NCBI GenBank assembly: GCA_009996675.1
Contig: JAACZQ010000002.1
Coordinates: forward strand, 50,882 to 114,881
DNA: 64,000 nt
Direction of reading: 5' to 3'
Origin: Chitinophagaceae bacterium
GTDB taxonomy: Bacteria; Bacteroidota; Bacteroidia; Chitinophagales; Chitinophagaceae
Below the pieces are notes generated by a model. It was not told the origin of the DNA, ran no database searches, and saw only the letters and a program-made list of their open reading frames with translations. The translations under genes and the position numbers were made by a program. Positions 17,409 to 26,147 of this stretch are shown here, piece by piece; positions within the stretch are counted from its first letter, which is position 1, and each line of letters begins with the position of its first letter.

Positions 17409-19808
17409 ATGTCACAACCTGCTTACAAATATCGTCTTACTTCAGATCGAAGGGCAATCCGAACAGTGAATCCGGTTGCCCGGCCTAAGATATCGTGGAA
17501 TAATGATAAGAGCGATTACCGGAAAGGGTACAATCAGACGATTGAAGGAGAAATCAAGTTCCAGGGATCGGATTATTTATGGCTACTGAAGCTGGAGAAA
17601 AGCAAGTACCGTTGTTTATTCATTACACTGCACATCGACAAACTATGCGGTGGCACATATATATCTGACTACGCTGTCGGCCGCTTGGCATTTAACAACG
17701 CTAAATGGGACCTGGATAAGCAAGAGGTTATTTTCAAAGTAGACAAAAACGACAGGTATAAATGCTATGATGATTATAAGGATGCTGAGTACAATATGTT
17801 TGCCATTGTGCCTGACCGTATTACGGCTAATCTTGCTCCAGGCATTCTGGAAACAATCACACAGACATATTTTGAAGACAATCCTGATGCTCCTCCGGCG
17901 GGGGATGGTTGGGCAGTATACGGTACTGAACGATTTGCTGACACTGATCCGGCAACAATTACTCAATACTATGCCCGCTATGATTTAGGCGGCGGTTTAT
18001 ACAAGCCCCCAATAATCTACAATATTCAGTATTTCAACTACGGTAGTGGAAATTTCGCAACAATTGGGAGTGTTATCGGATTGGATAATTCTGGTCAAAT
18101 TGATAATGGGATTCGTTTATACTCATTAATCCAGGCATTACACAGTCAAACATGTGGTGGGTTAGTGAAATCAAACTTTTTCCAGTGGAACCCAGACAGC
18201 TTTGAGGCCAATAACTATGTTACCGGTCAGCCTAATAAACTTAAGAAACTGGCCATTTTTCAAAAATCTGACGTAAAGCGGCCATACGCTGCAGCTAATG
18301 CATCCATCGGAAATATTACGCTCGATAAACTCCTCAATAGCCTCTGCATGATGTTCAACTGCCAATGGGATATTGACGATAATGGCAGTCTTATAATCGA
18401 GCATTATAGTTGGTTTGAGAACGGTGCCGGTTTGGACCTGACTTTGCCACGTTACACTAAAAATGTAACGTTCAGCCGGAAATATTCCTATGATTCCGAT
18501 TCGCTTCCTTCAAGGGAGCAATTCACATGGATGGATGCGACCGGTAATGCGGACTTCAAAGGTCAGGATATATACTATCGTAGTAGCTGCGTTAACAATA
18601 ATTCTGACGGAGTTAAGGCCTACAATGCGGATATTGTTACTACTGACGTGATCCACTGCTTAAGCAATCCTTTGCCTGATAGCGCAGTAAAGGATGATGG
18701 ATTCGTTATTATGGCTCTTGATGAGGATGGGAATGTTTATAGCGAACCAGGAATATTAGGGGCAGAATTGCCAAATAATGTTCTCGGATGGGCTTTATTG
18801 CACCGCGATTTCTACCGGCATGGAAGATCAATAAAACAAGGTTATTTGAACGGTGCTTTGACAACGTTCCTAAGCACAATAAAATCGAAAAAACAGGACA
18901 AGATTATTGTTCCATTATGCTGCGGAGAGGACTTTAACCCTAACGATCTGATCAATACAACCCTCGGCTCTAATGCTTCGGTACGGTCGGCAACTTATGA
19001 TCTGCAAAATGAGACACTTGAAGTCGAGTTGCTATACGGTGACGATGACATAGTAGATGAGTTGCCTAAGTTACGCAATGACTATTTCTGGTGCTGGAAA
19101 GGATATTATGTAGAAAAAAGTGCTCCTGGAGTGTTGCAAAATGATCTAACGGATGCTCCTCCATTAAATGTTGCAAATCCAGGAGTTTATTTGAGCAGCA
19201 ACGGGACTTTCACGCTCAATACAGACGGATCATTTATGTACACTCCTCGTGGGGGATTTGTAGGTCAGGATGAATTCGATTATGAGATAATTGATAGTAA
19301 TGGAGATACCGATTTTGGTAAAATCACTATAAATGTAATTGAAATGGAAATTGGAATGATGCTCATGTGGCCAGGCTCACTAGCAGCAATACCACCGAAT
19401 TGGATGCATGTAAATGGAGGATTACTCAATATCTCCGAGTATCCCGAATTATTTGACGTCATAGGAACGATATGGGGAGGAGATGGTGTAACTACATTTG
19501 CGCTACCTCCCTGTGGAATTGTTCCTGTAAACTCTGATCCTGAAATTAGTGATTTCGACACAGTAGGTAAAACTGGAGGACATAAAGAAATAGCACTCGA
19601 ACCCGGCCAGATACCTGAATTGGATATTGATATCCCAACAACCGGTTATGCGGCAATTGGTGGTGTCGGAAATAAGTTAGTGGGCCATTCTGAAACTCCG
19701 ACTGCTGCTGACATACCACTGAAAGTAAATGAAGGAGGGGGAGGTCCACACGACAATATGCCTCCTTACGGTGTATTTAACTTCATAATAAAGTATAGAA
19801 ATGATTAA
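17409..19808 (+). CDS. Tail tip protein with tandem-95-like and tail collar domains
   Basis: A 799-residue protein. Residues 1-560 are an unrecognised tail-tip region, probably the baseplate hub or distal tail part given its place after the tube. Residues about 565-645 match the bacterial cadherin/Ig-like 'tandem-95' pattern: S-A-P-G-V-L-Q-N-D, then L-N-T-D-G-S-F-M-Y-T-P, G-F-V-G-Q-D-E-F-D-Y and a final strand. Residues about 650-799 are a phage tail collar domain: G-M-M-L-M-W-P-G, P-P-N-W, N-G and the C-terminal H-D-N-M-P-P-Y-G-V-F-N-F-I-I-K-Y. Such domains serve in adhesion and receptor contact. It overlaps the next gene by 8 bases. Confidence 0.8.
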   Translation: MSQPAYKYRLTSDRRAIRTVNPVARPKISWNNDKSDYRKGYNQTIEGEIKFQGSDYLWLLKLEKSKYRCLFITLHIDKLCGGTYISDYAVGRLAFNNAKWDLDKQEVIFKVDKNDRYKCYDDYKDAEYNMFAIVPDRITANLAPGILETITQTYFEDNPDAPPAGDGWAVYGTERFADTDPATITQYYARYDLGGGLYKPPIIYNIQYFNYGSGNFATIGSVIGLDNSGQIDNGIRLYSLIQALHSQTCGGLVKSNFFQWNPDSFEANNYVTGQPNKLKKLAIFQKSDVKRPYAAANASIGNITLDKLLNSLCMMFNCQWDIDDNGSLIIEHYSWFENGAGLDLTLPRYTKNVTFSRKYSYDSDSLPSREQFTWMDATGNADFKGQDIYYRSSCVNNNSDGVKAYNADIVTTDVIHCLSNPLPDSAVKDDGFVIMALDEDGNVYSEPGILGAELPNNVLGWALLHRDFYRHGRSIKQGYLNGALTTFLSTIKSKKQDKIIVPLCCGEDFNPNDLINTTLGSNASVRSATYDLQNETLEVELLYGDDDIVDELPKLRNDYFWCWKGYYVEKSAPGVLQNDLTDAPPLNVANPGVYLSSNGTFTLNTDGSFMYTPRGGFVGQDEFDYEIIDSNGDTDFGKITINVIEMEIGMMLMWPGSLAAIPPNWMHVNGGLLNISEYPELFDVIGTIWGGDGVTTFALPPCGIVPVNSDPEISDFDTVGKTGGHKEIALEPGQIPELDIDIPTTGYAAIGGVGNKLVGHSETPTAADIPLKVNEGGGGPHDNMPPYGVFNFIIKYRND

Positions 19809-20634
19809 TACTACTCTTAAAATACCTTTCACTTTTTATTCAGACTTAGCAAAGCAGCATAGATTCAGGCCTCAGCATCGAGGCATGGAACCATTTGGCC
19901 TGCCATGTCCACAAGATGCTCTGTTACCTTTCCAGATCAAAACAGAGATTACAGATCATTTCGGTGGGGCCAATGCCTGGAAACTGTTTGATATTGACGG
20001 TTACGCTGTACTTGATCTGACGGCCCAAATTGCCACACTGATCGAGACAAAAACGACCACAGACGGTAATGTTTATTTTACTTACAAAGGCAATCCACTC
20101 GGAGATATCACTTTACCGGCAGGATTTTACTATGTGGTATTTACTGCGGACATGGCCATATCGCCGGGTAGTCCGCTGCTCACGAATTGGTACAGCGAAG
20201 TGTTGGAGATTAAGGAGGTCACCGACATGGTCAAGCTGGAGTGGTGGAATGAGTCCGACATAGATCCATTGCTGTACCAGACTGGATATAAAAACAGGAT
20301 ATATCTGGATACTTATACAGAAGCAATGCCGCCCAATTTGATACAGGAAGGTGAAAACAACGGCGAAGGAGAGTTTGTGCCTTCATTCCATCGAGTAGTA
20401 TATAAGCACAAGTTTGAGGCTTTTATACCTGATTATCTCCAAGATGCTATGGCCATGTTACCTATACATGATCATGTGCGGATCACTGAAAATGGAGACT
20501 CAGCTCTCATTTACCAACTCAAAGTGACCCCAGATTATGGCGAAAATTACATTGGAACATGCAGGTTAGAATTTGAGCTCAGCAATAAGTATATGAAGAC
20601 CTCCTGCCCAAAGAATATTTCTTTAGCTTCATAA
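19801..20634 (+). CDS. Hypothetical tail protein
   Basis: A 277-residue soluble beta-rich protein between the tail tip gene and tube-like paralogue B. No family is recognised. The 8-base overlap with the tail-tip gene implies coupled translation and a role in the same structure. A segment rich in Trp and acidic residues (residues 140-160) and a C-terminal beta stretch are the only visible traits. No signal peptide. Confidence 0.6.
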   Translation: MINTTLKIPFTFYSDLAKQHRFRPQHRGMEPFGLPCPQDALLPFQIKTEITDHFGGANAWKLFDIDGYAVLDLTAQIATLIETKTTTDGNVYFTYKGNPLGDITLPAGFYYVVFTADMAISPGSPLLTNWYSEVLEIKEVTDMVKLEWWNESDIDPLLYQTGYKNRIYLDTYTEAMPPNLIQEGENNGEGEFVPSFHRVVYKHKFEAFIPDYLQDAMAMLPIHDHVRITENGDSALIYQLKVTPDYGENYIGTCRLEFELSNKYMKTSCPKNISLAS

Positions 20635-20651
20635 TACAAATTACTTTGTAT
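20634..20651 (+). promoter_or_regulatory. Inverted repeat ATACAAA-N4-TTTGTAT before tube-like paralogue B
   Basis: A perfect 7-base inverted repeat beginning one base before the end of the preceding gene, with the half-site TTTGTA/TACAAA also seen at 2686-2691 and 5843-5860, but in the opposite order. The following bases, from 20647, match 11 of 16 of the portal upstream element. It lies 14 bases before the ATG. Probably the same regulator or polymerase reads all of these. Confidence 0.45.
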
Positions 20652-20665
20652 TTTTAAACCTGTAA

Positions 20666-21544
20666 ATGAGTAATCAAAACCAATTCACTGAAACGCTTCC
20701 GGTAGTAGTTTTTAATAGCTGCATGCCAAATCTCAACGAGAGCGAGATAGCGGCAGTTTATATGGCCAGAAAATCAGCAGTACCATTTACTGATTGGACA
20801 GATGGGGAAGAATGGTCAGCCAGGATATCGAATAATGGAGTTCCTCCAGCTGGGAGTTCTTTTAGTGGTAAGGATCTAATCCGGTATTTCAGCGTGATTG
20901 GCGATATGCCACCATGGACTGAGGTTGTAAAAGAAATAAGCGGAAGCAGGCGGCAGATTACGCGAAAAGTCAGAACAATCAATGCCACCATTGATGAGAC
21001 GACATCGGAAAACTATGAGTTTTTGCGTGTACTTGAATTGCTATCCGGTATTACTATAAGGCTTTGGTTTTTAACAAAGGGAGGTATTCTGTATGGGGGT
21101 AATACCGGTATTCTGTTGAATGTTCAACTCAAGCCGGTATTAACGCGCGGGAATGGAGAGCTTGAGGTATTTCAGATGGTAGCGACTTGGACAGCGGCGC
21201 AAAGTCCTGAGCGAATATTCACAGAATCATTTGGCAATGTACTAACACCATCTATTCCAGGAGATGGTGGAGGCGGAGAGCCGGTTACGCCTGGAGAAAT
21301 TTATCGGGTTACTTATCGGGCAACTGGCGGGGAGTTTGGCTTCACAAATTCAGGATTGGTGAATTGCACAATTATAGCAATGACCAGGGGCGGAGCAGAG
21401 GTAGAAGATATCAAAATTGACGGCAGTGCACCTGGTTACAACCAAGTATTACACGACTATGAAACAGGCTCAGCAACATTCAATTCAGAACAGCCGCTTG
21501 TCCCAAATGAATTTATAAGAGTTGTGTGTAAAGCAAACGCATAA
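20666..21544 (+). CDS. Tail-tube-like protein, paralogue B, with extra C-terminal domain
   Basis: A 292-residue protein. Residues 1-190 are homologous to the gene at 16754 (same series of short conserved motifs). After a Gly/Glu/Pro linker (near 205-215) comes an 80-residue beta-rich domain of possible Ig-like fold. The two genes look like an old duplication flanking the tail tip genes, where paralogue B may form a terminal ring or a minor, receptor-facing variant. No signal peptide. A stop codon three bases before the next gene shows coupling to the fibre. Confidence 0.6.
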   Translation: MSNQNQFTETLPVVVFNSCMPNLNESEIAAVYMARKSAVPFTDWTDGEEWSARISNNGVPPAGSSFSGKDLIRYFSVIGDMPPWTEVVKEISGSRRQITRKVRTINATIDETTSENYEFLRVLELLSGITIRLWFLTKGGILYGGNTGILLNVQLKPVLTRGNGELEVFQMVATWTAAQSPERIFTESFGNVLTPSIPGDGGGGEPVTPGEIYRVTYRATGGEFGFTNSGLVNCTIIAMTRGGAEVEDIKIDGSAPGYNQVLHDYETGSATFNSEQPLVPNEFIRVVCKANA

Positions 21545-21547
21545 AAT

Positions 21548-24394
21548 ATGAAGAAGATACTTTTTTTAATAGCACTCATTCCTGTACTTGCCTCAGCGCA
21601 GTATGCACCTAATGGTAATAGTACTCAAACATCAAGGCTGGCGGTTGATAACACACTATCGCTGCCATCCGGATGCGGCGTGCCGGCTGGTGTAACTACT
21701 CTGAGAGGTGGATATACTACCCGTCCAGCGGTCTATTTTGATACATGCGGTAAAACTCTTTGGATTTGGTCTCCGCAAGGCACGAGTTGGAAGCCAATGA
21801 GCACGGCTGATAGCACAATATGGGCAACAGTTTACAAGGTTAAAAGTGATAGTGCTGTATTACGCGGATTCATCAACTCACTGATTGCTGATTCAGTTTA
21901 TCAAGCTTCCCAGATCAGCCAGCGGGTGCGTTATGTAGATACCTCGGCAATGTTGGCCGGCTATCCTCGGTTAATCCGTTTTATTGACTCTCTGGCCGCC
22001 GTACAGGCCCGATTGAATACCAAGCTTAATGCGGTAGATACATCCAGCCTAAGTACCCGGATCAATCAGAAGCTGAATATTACCGACACGAGCGGTAAGT
22101 GGGTTGGTTACGGGTGGCTGTCATCATTGTTATCGTCCATCAGCGGGAAGGTAGCCGTTGGCGATACTGCGGCTATGTTGACCCCGTACGCAAAGAAGGA
22201 TGGAAGCAATGCGGCCGGGAACTGGCCCATTAATGCATCCACAGCCAACCAGGCTACGCAGTGGAATGGGCAGCAGTATGGAGGGGTGTACTCCGCCGGG
22301 ACGATCACTGCTATGATGGTGTATCAGTCTGGGCAATGGAAGTATGCAACAGATGCGGCCGCAATCAAAACATTCCTTTCGCTGAATAACGTATCCAATG
22401 TAGATGCCACCAATGCTTCGAATATTACCTCCGGTACGCTGGCAGATGCCCGGTTAAGTGCCAATGTCACGCTTCAGGGTAATACCTTCAATGGGGCCAA
22501 TCAGTTGGTCAAGCTGGATGGCTCCGGCAAGCTGCCAACTTCCACAATTCCATCCCTGGCCATTACGGAAACATTCACTGTTGGTTCACAGGCTGCTATG
22601 CTTGCCCTGTCTGCTCAACAGGGAGATGTGGCAATCCGGACTGATCAGCAGAAAACCTACATACTCGCTGCGGAACCGGCCAGCACTCTATCCAATTGGG
22701 TTTGGATGCAATTCCCTGATGCGGAGAATGATCCGATCTATACCGCTTCCTCCTGGTACAGCACAACGAATAATTCAGCGAACTGGAATACAGCCTATTC
22801 ATGGGGTAATCATGCAAGTGCAGGGTATGCCGTTGCCAGCAGAACAATTACAATCAATGGTACTACTTATGATCTCACCGCAAACAGGACATGGACGGTT
22901 GGTGATGTGAGAACAGATGGTTCATATAGCAACCCTGCTTGGATTACCTCACTTGCCTGGTCTAAACTGACCGGCGTGCCTTCAACCTTTGCTCCGTCAG
23001 CACACACGCATACTTATGCAGATTTAACCGGCACCGTTCCTACCTGGAATCAGAACACAACGGGGAATGCTGCTACGGCTACAAATTCAACACAGTGGAA
23101 TAGCCAAATTTATACAGCTTCTCAGGCATCTACTATTGATTTAATAATGGTGCATGAATCAGGCGGTACGTGGAAATATTCTACTGCATCTGCTGTACAA
23201 TCATTCTTAGGACTTGGTTCTAACGCTTACACATCAACTGCTTATTTGCCTATAACTGCTGGTAATAGTAATAGATTAACAGGGGTTTTATATGCCGATT
23301 ATGGTTCGGCTGTAAAATCTGCATACGGCGATATGTATGTTGCCAGAGGGTCGAATTTTGGGTATAGTAATAGTTACGGTGTAGTTATGCTCGGATATAC
23401 AGGAACTGCAAATGAATCACTTGCATTTGGTGTCGATTTGAGTTCAAACCCCTCTGGCTTATTTACTGGAAATGGGAGTGAATATTTTTGGCGTGAAACT
23501 GGAAGTTTCAAAACCCCAAATGCTGCTAATAATGGGTACAATACTCTTTTCTCATGGTCGAATTCAACTATTACATTTCCAAATGGTGTGAACTTTAGTA
23601 GTTCAGTTGCAGCATCTTCATTTGAGGCACCTATTTTTTATAAATCAGCAACAGGTAACAGTTGGCTAATAAATCAATCAGGATACGCAAATAGGGGCTT
23701 GTATTGGGATCAAAGTGAACTTGGTTGGCATTTTTACGACAACGGGTCTGCAAGAGTAAAATTAGGTATTGATGGTTCTGTAACAGGTGCAGGTACTTTC
23801 ACTGCAGGTTCATTCTCTGGTGCAGGTACAGGATTAACAGGAACAGCAAGCAGTTTGACTGCCGGAGCCGTGTCGCATCTTGGTGGATATGTGAATAATA
23901 TTTCATCGTCTATTCAATCCGCAACTGTTCAATCAATAATTGGACAAGATGTTAACAATAACATATACAGATATAATGCTTCCGCATTACAAACATTTTT
24001 GGGTCTTGGTACTGCAGCTTATGTAGCAGCAAATCAAAACCTGAATACCTCCAGTAACGTCACATTCGCAAATATTGATGCTTCTTTAATTCGCTCTACC
24101 GGTGATGTAATCGCTTACTACTCTTCTGATCGACGCTTAAAGAATAATATCAAACCTATTACAAATGCCCTTGCAACTGTAGAACGTATCGGTGGTTACT
24201 CTTATGATTGGAATAGCAAACAGGATGTGTATAGCGGCCATGACTATGGTGTATTGGCGCAGGAGATAGAGATCATTATGCCTGAAGCTGTGATAACAAG
24301 GCCAAACGGGTACAAAGCCGTTAAATACGAAAGACTGATCCCCTTATTAATTCAAGCAATCAAAGAACTGAAATATGAACTGGATAAAAGGTAG
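21548..24394 (+). CDS. Tail fibre with signal peptide and S74 chaperone domain
   Basis: A 948-residue protein. Residues 1-17 are a Sec signal peptide (M-K-K, hydrophobic core, A-S-A|Q). The middle is Ser/Thr/Asn/Gly-rich, as in trimeric fibres, with a module (T-Q-W-N ... W-K-Y ... F-L-x-L) present three times near 236-279, 514-557 and, more weakly, 776-821. Residues about 858-948 are a peptidase S74 / intramolecular chaperone domain with S-D-R-R-L-K-N-N-I (catalytic Ser860 and Lys865 expected) that trimerises the fibre and cuts itself off. The DNA for about 23130-24370 is clearly more AT-rich than either side. It overlaps the next gene by 20 bases. Confidence 0.85.
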   Translation: MKKILFLIALIPVLASAQYAPNGNSTQTSRLAVDNTLSLPSGCGVPAGVTTLRGGYTTRPAVYFDTCGKTLWIWSPQGTSWKPMSTADSTIWATVYKVKSDSAVLRGFINSLIADSVYQASQISQRVRYVDTSAMLAGYPRLIRFIDSLAAVQARLNTKLNAVDTSSLSTRINQKLNITDTSGKWVGYGWLSSLLSSISGKVAVGDTAAMLTPYAKKDGSNAAGNWPINASTANQATQWNGQQYGGVYSAGTITAMMVYQSGQWKYATDAAAIKTFLSLNNVSNVDATNASNITSGTLADARLSANVTLQGNTFNGANQLVKLDGSGKLPTSTIPSLAITETFTVGSQAAMLALSAQQGDVAIRTDQQKTYILAAEPASTLSNWVWMQFPDAENDPIYTASSWYSTTNNSANWNTAYSWGNHASAGYAVASRTITINGTTYDLTANRTWTVGDVRTDGSYSNPAWITSLAWSKLTGVPSTFAPSAHTHTYADLTGTVPTWNQNTTGNAATATNSTQWNSQIYTASQASTIDLIMVHESGGTWKYSTASAVQSFLGLGSNAYTSTAYLPITAGNSNRLTGVLYADYGSAVKSAYGDMYVARGSNFGYSNSYGVVMLGYTGTANESLAFGVDLSSNPSGLFTGNGSEYFWRETGSFKTPNAANNGYNTLFSWSNSTITFPNGVNFSSSVAASSFEAPIFYKSATGNSWLINQSGYANRGLYWDQSELGWHFYDNGSARVKLGIDGSVTGAGTFTAGSFSGAGTGLTGTASSLTAGAVSHLGGYVNNISSSIQSATVQSIIGQDVNNNIYRYNASALQTFLGLGTAAYVAANQNLNTSSNVTFANIDASLIRSTGDVIAYYSSDRRLKNNIKPITNALATVERIGGYSYDWNSKQDVYSGHDYGVLAQEIEIIMPEAVITRPNGYKAVKYERLIPLLIQAIKELKYELDKR

Positions 24395-25229
24395 TCTGTT
24401 GATCGCTTTCATAGCGATCTGTGCAGCATTTTCATTCAAGAGAGTATATGTCGGTTTGCCCACTTCCGGGCAGATCACCATGGACATGATCCGGGCGGAG
24501 CTGGGCGTGCCCTCACAGGCCAATTTCAGCCTGGTTGCCGCGCGCAACGGCGTGTATGCCCCGCTGAACCCTTACAGCCCAACCTTGCCCCCCGCAACCG
24601 GCCAGGTTAAGCTTTCTGACTGGTACGGGTATTGCCACACCTGCACCACGATTTACACGCATACAGTGTATATCGCCGACTACCATGTGGGCAACCAGGG
24701 ATTCGTATCTGCATCAGCAGCATGCACCGGTAACCGGGACTACCCCCAGACGGTGTACAGCAGCTCCAGCACCCTGTCAGCCGGTGCCACGCTATTCACG
24801 CTATCCAGCGGGGTGTACTATCCATTCACGGTATCAGACACTGATCAGTGGATATGGTCGAACACCGGTACCAAGCCAATCCAGATGAATGGCAGCAACA
24901 CGATCTCAACCGTAGGGGCTTGCGGTTATACTGTTAACTGGTCGTTCGAGGACAATCCGCCATCCAGCGGCCGGACGTTGCTGATCTATAAGAACGGATC
25001 CCTTGTGGTGAATACCTCCAACACGGATTCAGGATCCTTCAGTTGCGACCCGGGTGATACGATTCGTGTATTGCTGTCCGTGTCACTGTTCGAGGGATAC
25101 GCCAATGCTGTGACAATCACCGGTGGCTACACATTCAGCAGCTCCAATTCTTCTGACACTGATATCGATACCGGTACGATCACACCGTCCGGGGGCACCG
25201 TAAACATTTTAGTAACCATAAACAATTAG
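24375..25229 (+). CDS. Tail-fibre-like protein with N-terminal hydrophobic segment
   Basis: A 284-residue protein. The N-terminus (residues 5-21) is a signal-peptide-like or anchor-like helix. Then come motifs of phage fibre proteins: D-M-I-R-A-E-L-G, N-F-S-L near 50, L-N-P-Y-S-P and L-S-D-W-Y-G-Y near 79-85. The remainder is Ser/Thr/Gly-rich and beta-like, with a few Cys pairs. Probably a receptor-binding or fibre accessory protein. The DNA is GC-rich compared with the end of the preceding fibre gene, which suggests separate origin. The stop is one base before the next ATG. Confidence 0.65.
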   Translation: MNWIKGSLLIAFIAICAAFSFKRVYVGLPTSGQITMDMIRAELGVPSQANFSLVAARNGVYAPLNPYSPTLPPATGQVKLSDWYGYCHTCTTIYTHTVYIADYHVGNQGFVSASAACTGNRDYPQTVYSSSSTLSAGATLFTLSSGVYYPFTVSDTDQWIWSNTGTKPIQMNGSNTISTVGACGYTVNWSFEDNPPSSGRTLLIYKNGSLVVNTSNTDSGSFSCDPGDTIRVLLSVSLFEGYANAVTITGGYTFSSSNSSDTDIDTGTITPSGGTVNILVTINN

Positions 25230-25230
25230 C

Positions 25231-25644
25231 ATGAAAAAAGTAATCATTCTGGCCATTATGGCCTTCTTTACAATCACTGCCGGCACTGCGCAAACCGCCG
25301 AAAAAGAGCCCGAAAGAACCAAGTTGCCTTACGTACAGGAAAAGGCTGCAAAACCGGAGAAACATAATACCGATACGCTGGTGGTGCCGCAGTCCGCCAA
25401 GTTCATCAAAGTGGGGGATAAGCTGATCCCGGTATCCGAACTGGCCAGCGCCGAGAAGATCCCGCTGTTCGTTCCCCTTGGCTGGATAATCGGCCAGTAT
25501 CAGTACCTGGATAATTCAACCGGAAGTGGCCTGACCAAAAAGCAAATCGAAGAGCTGCAGGGCCCACTGGAACCATACTACCGGTATTATCTCCAGGCCA
25601 TGCAGCAACAAAGGCAGGCAGCTGCGGAGAAACCCAAACAGTAA
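25231..25644 (+). CDS. Exported small phage protein
   Basis: A 137-residue protein with a Sec signal peptide (M-K-K-V ... A-G-T-A|Q at residues 17-21). The mature part has a charged Pro-rich segment, a short hydrophobic stretch (near 80-90) and a Gln/Ala-rich C-terminus. I do not recognise it. It follows the fibre genes and precedes the lysis genes, so it might be a fibre accessory, or a periplasmic factor for lysis or exclusion. Confidence 0.6.
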   Translation: MKKVIILAIMAFFTITAGTAQTAEKEPERTKLPYVQEKAAKPEKHNTDTLVVPQSAKFIKVGDKLIPVSELASAEKIPLFVPLGWIIGQYQYLDNSTGSGLTKKQIEELQGPLEPYYRYYLQAMQQQRQAAAEKPKQ

Positions 25645-25683
25645 TCATTGCAACCTAACCCTTAAATAGACCCGTTAAAATCG

Positions 25684-25911
25684 ATGGAACATAATACACA
25701 ATACAATATTGCTGCGGCGGCTGGAGGTGCCATTGCTGCTGCAGGCAATAACCTGGTTAACCTTATTCAAGCGCCGGTTCGGTATACATACGCCATCGAT
25801 TGGGCTGAAACTTTCCAAATTGGATGGAAGGCCGCCGTTGGGGCCTTGGTTGGCCTGGGAGTTAAGTGGATATGGGATAAAATCTTCAATCGCAAAAAAC
25901 GAAAAAAATGA
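25684..25911 (+). CDS. Small membrane protein, holin candidate
   Basis: A 75-residue protein. One hydrophobic helix rich in Ala/Gly (about residues 8-30, weak) and a stronger one near 47-65 (A-A-V-G-A-L-V-G-L-G-V-K-W-I-W), then a strongly basic tail (N-R-K-K-R-K-K). The small size, membrane segments, charged C-terminus and position at the head of the lysis region fit a holin. It overlaps the next gene by 4 bases (ATGA). Confidence 0.5.
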   Translation: MEHNTQYNIAAAAGGAIAAAGNNLVNLIQAPVRYTYAIDWAETFQIGWKAAVGALVGLGVKWIWDKIFNRKKRKK

Positions 25912-26147
25912 TACAGCAAGTAATCGAGAACACTAAAAAACCAGCTCCGCGCTGGTTCAGAAAGACAAAACGAGCAGCTGAAATGCTGTCCGATACAGCC
26001 ATTGTAATGCTGATTTCAATGGGGTATGCAGAAAATAGCCTGGTTATGCTTTGGCTACGGGTAGGGCTTTCTGGCATATTGAACACCCTTGAAATGGTGC
26101 TTGCTAATGGCGAAGAATACACTAAAACCACCGACAATGCAAACTAA
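25908..26147 (+). CDS. Small phage protein in lysis region
   Basis: A 79-residue protein with a basic N-terminus (K-K-P-A-P-R-W-F-R-K) and two moderately hydrophobic helices (about 28-40 and 44-62). It might be a second holin-type or antiholin protein, or a soluble regulator; the hydrophobicity is borderline. It overlaps the gene before it by 4 bases and the spanin candidate by 11. Confidence 0.45.
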   Translation: MIQQVIENTKKPAPRWFRKTKRAAEMLSDTAIVMLISMGYAENSLVMLWLRVGLSGILNTLEMVLANGEEYTKTTDNAN

